64,000 nt of DNA from Flaccisagitta enflata (lineage: Eukaryota > Chaetognatha > Sagittoidea > Aphragmophora). Below the pieces are notes generated by a model, which worked only from the letters and a program-made list of their open reading frames with translations, had not been told where the DNA came from and did not search any database. The stretch lies in contig OZ231126.1 in NCBI GenBank assembly GCA_965153355.1, forward strand, positions 95,914,001 through 95,978,000, read 5' to 3'. Positions 1 through 11,822 of the stretch are shown here, piece after piece. Both the position numbers and the translations under genes were made by a program. Position 1 is the first letter of the stretch, and each line of letters opens with the position of its first letter.

Positions 1-149
1 TAGGCAGTGAGTTAAAATTCCCGGCACGTTGTTGTCATGTCTCTGTAGCCTGTAAGTTAAAGAAACGACGACGGCCAGTGCAGTGGTCGAGAAGGCAAGT
101 AGTATAAAATAAAATGCCGTTCCTCGGAAGTTGCCGGAAGTTGAGATGC

Positions 150-409
150 CGCGCCACTTGGCCGCGTCGGCCGCGCCACTAGGCTGCATCGGCCGCGCCA
201 CTGTTGCGTCGGTTGTGCCACCTGGCCGCGTCGGCCGCGCCATTTGGCCATGTCGGCCGCGCCATTTGGCCATGTCGGCCACGCACTTGGCCATGTCGGC
301 CGCGTCACTAGGCAGTATTGGCCGCGCCACCTGGCCGCGTCGGCCGCGCACTTGGCCATGTCGGCCGCGCCGCTTCACTATATCGGCCGCGCCACATCAC
401 CGAATTGGC
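150..409. repeat. 22-bp GC-rich minisatellite
   Basis: About twelve degenerate copies of a 20-22 bp unit of the form CCGCGCCACTTGGCCATGTC lie head to tail. Unit length drifts, so the frames that run through it are by-products and I do not call a protein. Confidence 0.85.
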
Positions 410-1329
410 CTCGACTGGAGACACAGAGTCACCGTTCATTTCAGTCAGTTCAATTGGCGTCATTTCCTTTCTTCTCGTCCCATCTACCTTGATTGCACAA
501 TGGGATGAAAATAGGTCGGGGATATCATACATGTACAGAGTATCTTACATGTAATGTTGGGCAAATCTAGCTTCATGATAGCATAAATTGGAACTCCATG
601 AAGCTTACTGAATATATTACACTTTTGATGTCAAGATCAGTTATTTAGTTATTTAATTATTTCAAGATTGTATCTATCAAAATGATACTGTAATTAAAAA
701 CGCCGAACTCAAACACTTATCAATGTCTGTTTACACCTGTTTTTAAAGGGTAGCATGAGAGAAACAAAACAAATAGAGTTTTCTTCTTAAGTTTGTAACA
801 CATGGTATGCAAATTTCCAAGACTGAAAAATGATAGCTCTGCGAGATTATACCCCAAAGTGGGCGATGTCTTTCTTTATCTTTGATTGGCGTCTACTTCA
901 TGGAGAAACGCCGACGCGGCGTCCTCCATTCACCGGCTTTCTCATAGCAGCGCCGACGCGGCGTTTGCAGCGGCGCCTGCAGCGGCGCCATCCCTCGATG
1001 CCATTTACAACCATTTCGTCGAAAAGCTCCCTGGACGCCGCTTCACTTGAAGAAAGGAAAAAGGAGGCAAGAAGGGGGGAGAAAAGGAGGAAGAGGAAAA
1101 GGAGGAAGGTGAGGGGATGAGGAGGAGGCAGCTGGAGACAACAAGAAGGATAAAGGAAATAGGAGTTACTTACTGTTTTATTCATTTATCCGTTTGTCTG
1201 TACTTTGGTCAATCTGTTTGATTGTTTTCCTATGACATGTTCAACAAGAAGTTGAAATATAGTTATAAAATACCCGACAACTGAAAAAGCAATGTGTGTA
1301 TGAATTCATGTATTTATACGCCTGTTTGT
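410..1329. other. No gene recognised; AT-rich then GC-rich spacer
   Basis: AT-rich to about 830. At 905-1000 the hexamer-like motif GCCGACGCGGCG occurs twice, followed by GCAGCGGCGCC repeats and a purine-rich A/G stretch at 1048-1130. One short frame, opening after a stop near 880 and closing near 1050, reads Ala/Pro-rich then a less repetitive tail. I recognise no domain in it. Confidence 0.5.
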
Positions 1330-1335
1330 TTGTCA

Positions 1336-1387
<52 letters not shown>

Positions 1388-1392
1388 TTCTA

Positions 1393-1470
<78 letters not shown>
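1330..1470. repeat. (TCTG)n then (TC)n compound microsatellite
   Basis: About 27 TCTG units with two interruptions pass directly into a TC dinucleotide tract. The same TCTG-to-TC transition recurs at 13470, 21253, 32610, 47519 and elsewhere in the window. Confidence 0.97.
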
Positions 1471-1472
<2 letters not shown>

Positions 1473-1777
1473 TTTAATTTCTTTCCTTCGTCAATTCTCG
1501 ATTCTCTCTTCCTTTTTTTCCTTTTTAGGCTGGACAAGGAAAAGAAGATAAAATGACAAAAGGAGGCCAATTAGATGGAAAACTGACACAAGGATAAATG
1601 ATGTAGAAGGAAGGAAAGGAGGGTCACCTTGATGAACAAACTGACAAATGACAAACGACAAATGACTCCCTGTGCAAATGCTGACAAATAACGGAGTGGG
1701 TAATAAAGTTGGCCAAACGATGACAGATGGTGACTTAAACGGGAAAAATGAATGTCCACGATAAAACTTTTTCATTT
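1471..1777. other. Spacer, nothing recognised
   Basis: Pyrimidine-rich at its start, then A-rich. No repeat family, RNA gene or credible frame was seen. Confidence 0.4.
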
Positions 1778-2012
1778 CTGGACGTGTTTCCAGTGTTGAC
1801 TAAACTCGCGATCATTCCTGGTAATCGCGTTTACAGCGTGGATACATTTCTACAAATCTAAACCGACCCATGAGGTGGTGAGCTAAGTTAGTGAGCCCAT
1901 GAATGAAGCGAGTGAGCAATAGCAAAGCATGAGCAAAGCGTGAGCATTAACAAAGAATGAGCAGTGCGAGCGAACAAACGCAGCAAGCGAGGGAGTAGCC
2001 TGTTTAAACGCC
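1778..2012. mobile_element. Candidate MITE with GAGTGAGC core
   Basis: Opens with GTGTTTCCAGTG and closes with CTGTTTAAACGCC, which are roughly inverted. The centre has repeated GAGTGAGC / GAGCAAAGC motifs after CCCATGAGG. The reverse complement of 35014-35273 has the same order of parts: GGGCGTGTTTCTAG end, CCCATGAGGGAGTGAGC, GAGTGAGC repeats, GAGGGA, TAGAAACGCCC end. Two loci sharing ends and core supports a mobile element. The superfamily is not determined. Confidence 0.5.
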
Positions 2013-2084
2013 GGTTTTCTATGTCCCTTCTCCTATTTCTTCTTTTCTTTCGTCTACGTGTCAGTATGTATGTTTCGTTTTGAC

Positions 2085-2129
2085 TGTCTGCCTCCCTGTC
2101 TGTCCGTCTTTCTGTCTAATTGACTGTCC

Positions 2130-2166
<37 letters not shown>
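2085..2166. repeat. (TCTG)/(TC)n microsatellite
   Basis: A short imperfect TCTG run followed by about 18 TC units. Confidence 0.85.
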
Positions 2167-2170
<4 letters not shown>

Positions 2171-2269
2171 TCATCAACTTCAACGCCCACTCACTTTTTT
2201 TCTTCATGGACAGATATTTGACGGCAATCGTAGTCATTTTACGCATTTCCGCTTTACAAGGCGCCCTCG

Positions 2270-2400
2270 TCGACTCAATCACGCCATTTTGGGCGCCATT
2301 TTGAGCGTCATTCTCGACATCGTCTTTGGCGCCATTCTTGGCGTCGTTTTTGGCGCCATTCTTGGCACTGTCTGCGCCACCGTTTTCGTCGCCATTTTTT
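2270..2400. repeat. GGCGCCATTTT minisatellite
   Basis: Degenerate 18-bp units alternate GGCGCCATTCTT and GGCGTCGTTTTT. About seven copies. The palindrome GGCGCC recurs in most of them. Confidence 0.75.
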
Positions 2401-2574
2401 TTTCTTTTCTTTTTGACGTCATTATCGTCATTTTGATTTTTATCGTCCGAGTTTTTAACCTTTTGATCTCCCAAAAGGAGGCAAGAGAGGGGGAATCCCT
2501 GATCTGTGCAAGCAGGGTGTCACAAAGTGCCCGAGCACGCGAGCGGCGCTCGTAGGAAGCTAGCTAGACTGGTA

Positions 2575-2700
2575 GGAAGGAAAGGGGGAGGAAGAGAAAA
2601 AGGAAAAAGAAGGAAAAAGAAGAAAAGAGGAAAGGAAGGAAGGAGGGAAGGAAGGAAGGAAGGAAGGAAGGAAGGAAGGAGGGAAGGAAGGAAGGAAGAG
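2575..2700. repeat. (GGAA)n purine tract
   Basis: GGAAGGAAGG runs with GGGAAG interruptions. It directly precedes the D element at 2715. Confidence 0.9.
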
Positions 2701-2714
2701 ATGAAAAATGAAAA

Positions 2715-2853
2715 AACAAGGCCAAGTAGGCCAATAAGGTGCGACGTGTGGATCGTCGAACGAATGCGTTACCCCACAGACCAACCGACCGACCGACCGA
2801 CCGACCAACCGACGGACACAGCCAGTTATAGAGGTGCTTTGTCGCACCTAAAG
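2715..2853 (+). mobile_element. Family D short hairpin element, complete copy
   Basis: Starts AACAAGGCCAAGTAGGCC. The 5' box AGGTGCGAC at 2738-2746 is followed by a unique part and a GACCGACC minisatellite at 2779-2812. After GACACAGCCAG and TATAG comes the 3' hairpin AGGTGC-TTTGTC-GCACCT at 2832-2849, followed by AAAG. The distal arm GTCGCACCT is the exact reverse complement of the 5' box (9 of 9). A second copy lies at 34550-34670. No coding capacity. Helentron-like (HINE) is my inference; a SINE is less likely because no pol III boxes are seen. Confidence 0.75.
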
Positions 2854-3306
2854 AGGTTTTTTTTTCTTTTTGTTTGCAATTGTTTTTTGTTTTCCTCAGT
2901 ACACTCAGTATTCAAGTTTTTCTAAAGATTTTCAAAGGGAAATAATACAGTGGTAGTTGTTTTAATATCACTACCTCTCTTCCCTCCTCGCTTTCTTCCT
3001 TCCTTTCTTCTTTCTATGCTTCCCTCCTACCTTCTTTTTTTCTTCCTATTCCTTTGATTTTTTTTTCCTTCCTTCCTTCCTTCCTTCCTCCCTTCCTTTC
3101 TTCCTTTCTTCCTTGCTTCTTTCCTTCCTTCTTCTTTTTCCTCCTTCCTCCCTTTGTTCTATCCTTCCAACATACTTTTCTTTTCTTCATATCCCTTCTT
3201 CCCTTTTTGTCCACATCCCTACCTTCATTCAATTCCTTCCCTCCTAATTCCTACCATTGCTTCCTTCCTAGCTCCCTCCCTTCCTTCCTAACCTTATGAA
3301 GGACTA
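2854..3306. repeat. T-rich spacer and (CTTC)n pyrimidine tract
   Basis: The first 120 bp are T-rich and unremarkable. From about 2975 to 3295 the strand is nearly all pyrimidine with many CTTC units. No gene seen. Confidence 0.7.
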
Positions 3307-3515
3307 AACAAGGCCGGATACAAGGCTACCCCAGTCGCGTGCGGGTGGGAAGAAGCAGTGCTGGAGAAGGTCACTAGAGCATTTGGGCTGGAGCAGTAGG
3401 CTCAAAAAGTTCAAACCCCCCCCCCCCCAAAAAAATAAGGGGACCGACGGAGCAACCAACCAACCAATGGACCGACATAGCGGGATGAAGAGTCCTGTAG
3501 CACGCGACTAAAAAC
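3307..3515 (+). mobile_element. Family A element, near-complete
   Basis: Begins AACAAGGCCGGATAC. The 5' box AGTCGCGTGC at 3333-3342 is followed by the conserved GGGTGG-AAG/CAG-GAGCAGT segment and CATTTGGGC-GGAGCAGT. A C-run and a GACCGACGGAGCAACC minisatellite follow. The 3' hairpin is eroded (AGTCCTGTAGCACGCGACT) and is followed by AAAAA. Family A consensus features are intact except for the proximal hairpin arm. Confidence 0.8.
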
Positions 3516-3667
3516 CCAAAATTCAGAAATGTTATGTAGCTACATTCGTTCTTGCTGACAGACAGACTGACAGAACAAGGTGTAAAGTTGTGTGCAAGTG
3601 ACTTTAAAATACTACATTTTCTTTTCCATGAACTTCATCATAATGTCTCTAATCTGTGACTTATCAA

Positions 3668-3735
3668 AACAAGCCTTATACATGGCTACCCAAGTCGCAT
3701 GTGGGTGGGCAGGGGCAGTGATAAAAAAGTCCCAA
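3668..3735 (+). mobile_element. Family A element, 5' fragment
   Basis: Reads AACAAGCCTTATACATGGC, then AAGTCGCATGTGGGTGGGC and GGGGCAGTGATAAA. It is cut at 3735, where B-type core sequence begins. The GCATG change in the box is C-to-T type decay. Confidence 0.75.
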
Positions 3736-3915
3736 ATTCCAGTCTAGAGGCTCAATACCAAGCCTTAAGGCTAAAATGTGAGTCTTAAGGCTTATATTTG
3801 AGCCCCAGGACCTGTGCTTTCACAAAGGTAAAAGAATTCTTAAAAGCATAGGTTATTGGTCCTCCCGAGGCTGCTGCTCCTTTCACCATCTCATCCTTTC
3901 ACTTACTATTCTGGG
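3736..3915 (-). mobile_element. Degraded family B fragment
   Basis: GAGGCTCA / AAGGCTAAA core units are followed by GCATAGGTTATTGGTCC and GGCTGCTGCTCCTTTCACCATC. This matches the right side of the B copy at 9619-10483, with decay. The head is missing. Confidence 0.6.
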
Positions 3916-4145
3916 AGCATCCAGAACCACTTTCGCTTTTTTGACTATCTATATAAAGGGTCTGAAGAGGTATCACCCGCGATAATCAAACAAATTTTCA
4001 GTAGGAAGGTACAGTTGGAGAAATTTTGCTCGTAGGAAGCAAAAAATTTTGTGACACCCTGTGTGCAAGGACTTAATGTTCTCATGGATAAAGTGGGAGA
4101 GAAAAAATTAGAAATCGAAAGCAAAGGAAAACGAGAAAGAAGATA

Positions 4146-4160
4146 AAGAAGAAGAAGAAA

Positions 4161-4206
<46 letters not shown>

Positions 4207-4342
4207 AGAAGAAGAAGAAGAAGAAGAAGAAGAAGAAGCAGAAGAAGAAGAAGAAGAAGAAGAAGAAGAAGAAGAAGAAGAAGAAGAAGAAGAAGAAGAA
4301 GAAGAAGAAGAAGAAGAAGAAGAAGAAGAAGAAGAAGAAGAA

Positions 4343-4374
<32 letters not shown>

Positions 4375-4386
4375 AGAAGAAGGAGA
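4146..4386. repeat. (GAA)n microsatellite
   Basis: About 80 GAA units with a few GGA/GCA interruptions. The poly-Leu, poly-Ser and similar frames come only from this tract. Confidence 0.97.
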
Positions 4387-4732
4387 AAGGGAAAGATAGA
4401 AAAAACTGCTGGACAATCGCAAAATGACTCCTGACAAAGGACTAGTTTTTGAAAACTCATAAGAATACAAATATCAAGTTTCATTAGATTAAGTGATGCA
4501 TTAGATTATACAAACATCTCTTTGGCGATTTTCCGTACAGGAATACAGAGCATATTTGTAATAGAGAAAAAGATCCGACGGCAGAGAAAAGAATCTACCA
4601 TTGCTCAAAAAAGTGGACAACAGTTGATTAAAGTGGAAAAGAAGACAACCCAAGTCATTTTTTAACCTGATTTATGTGGCCATGATTTCTTTTTTGAAAA
4701 GAGATGACTTTCTGCCGCGCGCAACGTTTTAC
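4387..4732. other. Spacer, nothing recognised
   Basis: AT-rich, without repeats or credible frames. Confidence 0.4.
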
Positions 4733-4806
4733 GCAGGTCGGTCCGTTGGTTGGTCGGTCGGTCATTTCCGTCTCTGCTTTTGCCCACCTGCACGCCAATA
4801 GGGCAA
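4733..4806 (-). mobile_element. Family A element, internal and 5' fragment
   Basis: GGTCGGTCCGTTGGTTGG minisatellite followed by CTTTTGCCCACCTGCACGCC, the complement of the GGGTGGGC segment. The 3' hairpin and most of the middle are missing. It sits directly before the B element at 4821. Confidence 0.55.
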
Positions 4807-4820
4807 GAAGACTATGTATT

Positions 4821-5334
4821 AACTAGTCATCCAAGGATCGCACATGGTCAGCGGTACCTGATGCCCTGCTTGAAGTGATCAAGTGAAGTAGTGGAATGAG
4901 AGCAGGGCAGCGGCCCCAAAAGGCCAATGTCCTGTAGGACACAGGGGTAAATTTTCAGACGTCCTGAGGGGGCCTAAGAAGACTGATCGAGGTTATTGAT
5001 GGCAGATTTGAGGTTAGGAGTGCAGATTTCAGGGCTGAAGAGCAGATTTGAGGTCTGAGGGGCAGGATCGAGGCCTTGAGGGCAGATTTGAGGTCTGGAG
5101 GGCAGATTTGAGGCTTGGAGAGCTGATTTGAGGTCTTGAGGGCTAAGTTGAGGCCTAGGAGGTCTGATTTGGTCAGACCTGAGAGTGCTTATTTAAGGTC
5201 CCAATAGCCAATGAGGGGGGTATGAACGGGAGGATGGATGGACTGACCGATGGACGCGGACGGAAGGATGGACGTCTGGAAATCCACCCCTGTGTCCTAC
5301 AGGACATTGGCTCTTTGGGGCCGCTGCCCAAAAA
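4821..5334 (+). mobile_element. Family B1 element, complete copy
   Basis: The head is AACTAGTCATCCAAGGATCG, then ATGGTCAGCGGTACC and TGCCCTGCTTG, closed by the inverse GAGAGCAGGGCA. The left arm GGGCAGCGGCCCC through TCCTGTAGGACACAGGGG to CAGACGTCC (about 4905-4968) is repeated inverted at 5269-5330. Between the arms is an array of 20-bp units around GCAGATTTGAGGTCTGAGG. The end is GGGGCCGCTGCCC plus AAAAA. Non-coding. Right ends of other copies stop at the same place. Confidence 0.85.
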
Positions 5335-5610
5335 GGATGAAGGTTTTGAACTAAAACCAATAGGATAAACCGCATCAGGCTACTAGTCATAAGATGACAA
5401 AATCAAAAGACAATTGTGTTACCTCGGAAAACGAAATCTAATTGATGTTTCCAATTTCGTTTTCAGTTTTTTTGGACGTAGATAGCTTATCAGATTCTTC
5501 ATCCTTTGCATGTTCATCCCTTACAAGTTTATCCTTTGCACACGCATTCATCTCGAGATTCATGAGATTCTAAAGCTTAAACTTATGTAGTTGATGGAAT
5601 ATAACTTGTC
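5335..5610. other. Spacer, nothing recognised
   Basis: AT-rich with a small TCATCCTTTGCA duplication near 5495-5540. Confidence 0.4.
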
Positions 5611-5615
5611 CCATG

Positions 5616-5686
<71 letters not shown>
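5611..5686. repeat. (GA)n microsatellite
   Basis: About 38 uninterrupted GA units. Confidence 0.97.
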
Positions 5687-8239
<2,553 letters not shown>

Positions 8240-8680
8240 AAGTTGATAAACAAAATATATTGCAAATTACAGAAAATTTTATATTTGGTCACTGACAGGG
8301 GGCCCGTTTAAATTCTAAGATTGCATACAAAATGAAAAAATGAGAAAACAAAAAACATAGTTCTCTTTCAAAAACAATTACAGAGAGAACTATGTTTTTG
8401 AAAAAGCAAAATTTCCTTGCATTTGAAAGTCTTAGAATTTAAACAGCAAGAAAAGATAAAAAAATATAAGCAAGATTTGATTAAAACCTTGATTTTCTTG
8501 TCTTTTTTTATATGAATTGCATACTTTAAATTACTTTTGAGGTCAGAATATGATGTATACACCAAGTGTCTTTAAAGAAAATTTGTCTATTAAAAGCATT
8601 CCTCACCATTACTGTGCTGATAATGATGCAAAAAGTATGGTGAAACACTTAATTTTCCTTCGAAAATTCGCCGTCGTAAG
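8240..8680 (+). repeat. Dispersed AT-rich repeat with internal fold-back
   Basis: Homologous in inverted orientation to about 50442-50900. Shared landmarks include TTGGTCACTGACAGGGG, an ACATAGTTCTCT hairpin of about 50 bp (8359-8405), GAATTTAAAC, TTGAGGTCAGAATATG and ATGCAAAAAGTATGGTGAAA. Divergence is substantial, so it is an old family. No coding signal. Confidence 0.65.
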
Positions 8681-9076
8681 TACATGGTGTTTCATGCCAA
8701 AATAGATATAAGAAAACGATGTCATTTTGTTTCTAAAAATGCAAAAATAATTCTGAAAAAAAAATTTTAAAGAGCACTTAGGCTTCGATTTTTTGTGTAA
8801 AATTTCATGGGTTTAGGTCAAATATCTTGGCCACAACATCGATTTGAAATAAAATGAGCATTTTGGGGAGAAGCTCTTTTAACATAGTTTTGATTCTAAA
8901 AGTTCTTCTTTGAAGTGTTCTCATTTCTAAACGGCTTGAGTTACAGATACCAAATTGGTCTCAAATTAATGTTTATCAAATTTTCTTTAATTTGAGACCA
9001 ATCTGGCATCTGTGACTCAAGCCATTTGAAAATGAGAGCACTTCAAAGAAAAACTTTCAAAATCAAAATTATGCGA

Positions 9077-9460
9077 AACAAGGCCAACACCTATAAGTCG
9101 CGTGCGAGATTTACAGGGTAAGAAGGACTTAGAATGACTTAAAATGACTTAGAATGACTTAGAATGACTTAGAATGACTTAAAATGTCCAAAAAGGACTT
9201 AAAATGTCTAAAAAACCTAACAACCAAAAATGACTTAAAATAACTTAAAATGACTTTGAATAACTTAAAATGACTTAGAATGACTCAAAATGACTTAGAA
9301 TAACTATTAATGACTAAAAAAGACTCAAAATGACCTAAGAGTTGACGCTTTATTACAAAAAAAGTAAAGTGTGACGGACGGACCGACGGACGGACGGACG
9401 GACGGACCGACGGACGGACCGACAAAGCGGGGTGTAGAGTCGCGTGCACGCGACTAAAAA
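9077..9460 (+). mobile_element. Family A element, TATAAGTCGCG subtype, complete
   Basis: Begins AACAAGGCCAACACCTATAAG with box AGTCGCGTGC. A 10-bp array of GACTTAGAAT / GACTTAAAAT units fills about 9127-9340, then comes GTAAAGTGTGACGG and a GACGGACC minisatellite. It ends GGGGTGTAG plus hairpin AGTCGCGTGCACGCGACT and AAAAA. It splits the right arm of the fold-back at an A-run, and comparison with the left arm shows no target duplication beyond those A residues. Confidence 0.9.
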
Positions 9461-9618
9461 GCTTCTCCTTTTAATGCTCATTTTACTTCAAATTGATGTT
9501 GTGGCTAAGGTATTTGACCCAAAACCAGGAAATTTTTACACAAAAAATCGGAGCTTAAATGCTTTTTGAATCTTTTTTTCAGAATTATTTTTGCATTTTT
9601 AGAAGCAGAATGGCATCG

Positions 9619-10483
9619 TTTTTGGGCAGCGGCCCCGAAGGGGCCGATGACCTATGCCTTCACACATAGGGGAAATTTTTCCTTCTCCTCCTCCTTCTCC
9701 TCCGTCCACCCCCTTCGAAGCTCATATCCTGGCCTTGGGCCCATGATCCTAGTCTAGAGGCCCAAATCCTAGTCTAGAGGCCCAAATTCTAGCCTCAAGG
9801 CCCAAACCCCAACCTTGAGGCTCAAATCCCAGTCTAGAGGCCCATATTCCAGCCTCAAGGCCCATATCCCAGCCTCGAGGCTCACATCCCAGCCTTGAGG
9901 CTCACATCCCAGCCTCGAGGCTCACATTCCAGCCTCGAGGCTCACATCCCAGCCTCGAGGCTCACATCCCAGCCTCGAGGCTCACATCCCAGCCTCGAGG
10001 CTCACATCCCAGCCTCGAGGCTCACATCCCAGCCTCGAGGCTCACATCCCAGCCTCGAGGCTCACATCCCAGCCTCGAAGCTCAAATCCTAGCCTAAACC
10101 CTCAAATCCTAGCCTTGAGGCTCAAATTACAGCCTCATGGCTCAAATCAGTCAAGATACTCAAAACGCCTCGAGGCAGGTATCCCAGCCTAAAGCATCAT
10201 ATCCCAGCCTCAAGCCTCAAATACCAACCTTGAGGCTCAAATCTCAGCCTTGAGGCTCAAATCACAGCCTCAAGGCTCAAATCACAGACTCGAGGCTCAA
10301 ATCACACCCTCATGGCTCAAATCACAGCCTCATGGCTCAAATCACAGCCTTGGAGGCTAAAACTTACTTAGCATAGGTCATCGGCCCCTTCGGGGCCGCT
10401 GCCCCTCTCACCATCACAAATCAGATATACTCACATAGGGGCAACGGGTACCGCTGACCATCTAACGCTTTTGCGACTATTTT
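9619..10483 (-). mobile_element. Family B2 element, complete, long core array
   Basis: Reading on the minus strand: head TAGTCGCAAAAGCGTTAGATG, GGTCAGCGGTACCCGTTGCC, then an arm with GGGCAGCGGCCCC and GGCCGATGACCTATG, a core of about thirty 20-bp units, the inverted arm, and the end GGGGCCGCTGCCC plus AAAAA. At 9880-10080 the core units are almost identical (AGCCTCGAGGCTCACATCCC), suggesting recent expansion or homogenisation. Each holds the palindrome AGCCTCGAGGCT. It interrupts the fold-back arm. Confidence 0.9.
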
Positions 10484-10631
10484 ATATCTAGTTTGGCATG
10501 AAACACCATGTAGTTGGGAATGTAAATGGGAAGGAAAAAGATATGGACGAGTAGTGAAGGAAAAAGAATAAAGAATTCCAGCGAGAGAAGACGTGATAGA
10601 CAACATCGGGGAAATTATAGATAGTCATGAC

Positions 10632-10639
<8 letters not shown>

Positions 10640-10698
<59 letters not shown>

Positions 10699-10750
10699 GA
10701 GTTTGATAAACCAGGTGACGGAAACAATCTAAGGGCATCATGACGGCAAA

Positions 10751-10785
<35 letters not shown>

Positions 10786-10842
10786 GACGAACCGACGGAC
10801 CGAAAAGAGGGTTATAGAGTCGCGTAGCACGCGACTTAAAAT
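10640..10842 (+). mobile_element. (GA)n tracts and family A 3' end
   Basis: GA runs at 10640-10697 and 10749-10785 are followed by GACGAACCGACGGACCG, GGGTTATAG and the hairpin AGTCGCGTAGCACGCGACT at about 10817-10835. Only the 3' end of the A element survives, and GA repeats occupy its left side. Confidence 0.8.
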
Positions 10843-10965
10843 GGCAATGTATGCGCCATTGCACATGCGTGACTTGACTTGACTTGACTTATATCGGGTG
10901 AATGACTGCTGTCTGAGGGACGGACGGACGAACGGAAAAGCATTGCACAATGACTAGAATAAACA

Positions 10966-11065
10966 AGGCTGGATTCACGGCTTTCTTAGTATTGTGTTGC
11001 AGACGGCCCGACGGACGGACAGACAAAGCAAAGTAGAAACTAGAAAGTCGCGGGCACTTTACTTT
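10966..11065 (+). mobile_element. Family A element, internally deleted
   Basis: AACAAGGCTGGATTCACGGC passes quickly to GACGGCCCGACGGACGGAC, ACAAAGCAAAGTAG and AGTCGCGGGCAC. The middle is missing. Just upstream, 10856-10955 has CTTGACTTGA repeats and GGGACGGACGGACG, possibly another relative. Confidence 0.6.
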
Positions 11066-11822
11066 AAAACAATACTGATAGCGAAAGAGAGAAAGACTAT
11101 AGATAGTTTAGATAAAGGAGGTAAACAAACTGGCAGAGTCAAGAAAACAGCGATGTGGTCAAAGATAGACAAAGAAACAGAAGCAGGAAGAGAGAAAAAA
11201 GAAAGGAAAGAAACCCATTGAACTTGAGATAAGGGAAGATGCGCAAAAACGCGCAAAGTGTCAATATCCTTATTCTTAAATGAGTGCTAAATTGCACCGT
11301 ATCGTGAAACATGTCACTTCATCTAATTATGTCAACAACCTACGAAAAGCAACTGTGATTCATGGACTTTTTCAAATTGCCACTTAGAACATAAATTTGA
11401 CAACAAAAAAAACAAAAACAAAAAAAAAAACACACACACAAAAATAAATGGACAAAAAAAAAAAAAAAAAAGAAAAAAAAAAACAACTTTGGGACATCCC
11501 CAAATACTAGTGTGCAATAAGACAGTTTTCATTATGTGCAAGAATCGCTCCCCAACAAGAAATGTTACCGGAAAAGCGAAAAATGGATGGACGGTCTGTC
11601 TGGACCAATAGACTCACCGATCGATATAACTTCATACATACAAGGAAGAAGAAAGGCAGAAGAAACAAGTAAACGTATGATTGACATTGTTTGCACACAG
11701 ATCAAACTGAGAAAAAAAGACGAAGCATGTTCATGCGCATTTTTTTTAAAGAAAATATGATGTTCATGTGTATCATTCATACTTTTTTCCTCAACATATC
11801 TTAACGGTGCACACAAAAAAAA
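11066..11822. other. Spacer with A-rich runs
   Basis: A-rich at 11400-11480. No repeat family or credible gene seen. Confidence 0.4.

Larger units (their letters stand above)
8683..10510. mobile_element. TA-flanked fold-back element, split by two insertions
   Basis: The left arm 8683-8969 begins CATGGTGTTTCATGCC. The right arm is its inverse complement in three pieces: 8987-9076, 9461-9620 and 10483-10510, ending GGCATGAAACACCATG. TA lies outside each end (8681-8682, 10511-10512). Removing the family A insertion (9077-9460) and the family B insertion (about 9621-10482) gives an original element of about 580 bp, almost all arm. TA flanks suggest Tc1/mariner-type mobilisation. It has no ORF. 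Confidence 0.85.

Noticed and set aside
2061-2555. Asp/Asn/Lys-rich frame on the minus strand and Ile/Val-rich frame on the plus strand
   Set aside because: Both run through the GGCGCCATT minisatellite and TC tract. No domain seen.
4821-4880. tRNA-derived SINE head in family B (GGTCAGCGGTACC resembles a D-arm)
   Set aside because: No B box at the right distance in any copy, and insertion shows no target duplication.
9440-9460. Canonical Helitron 3' end (hairpin then CTRR)
   Set aside because: CGCGACTAA contains CTAA, but it overlaps the hairpin arm instead of following it by several bases, and starts are not TC. The Helentron-like reading fits better.
9740-10370. CRISPR array
   Set aside because: Repeats are contiguous 20-bp units without unique spacers, inside a eukaryotic interspersed element.
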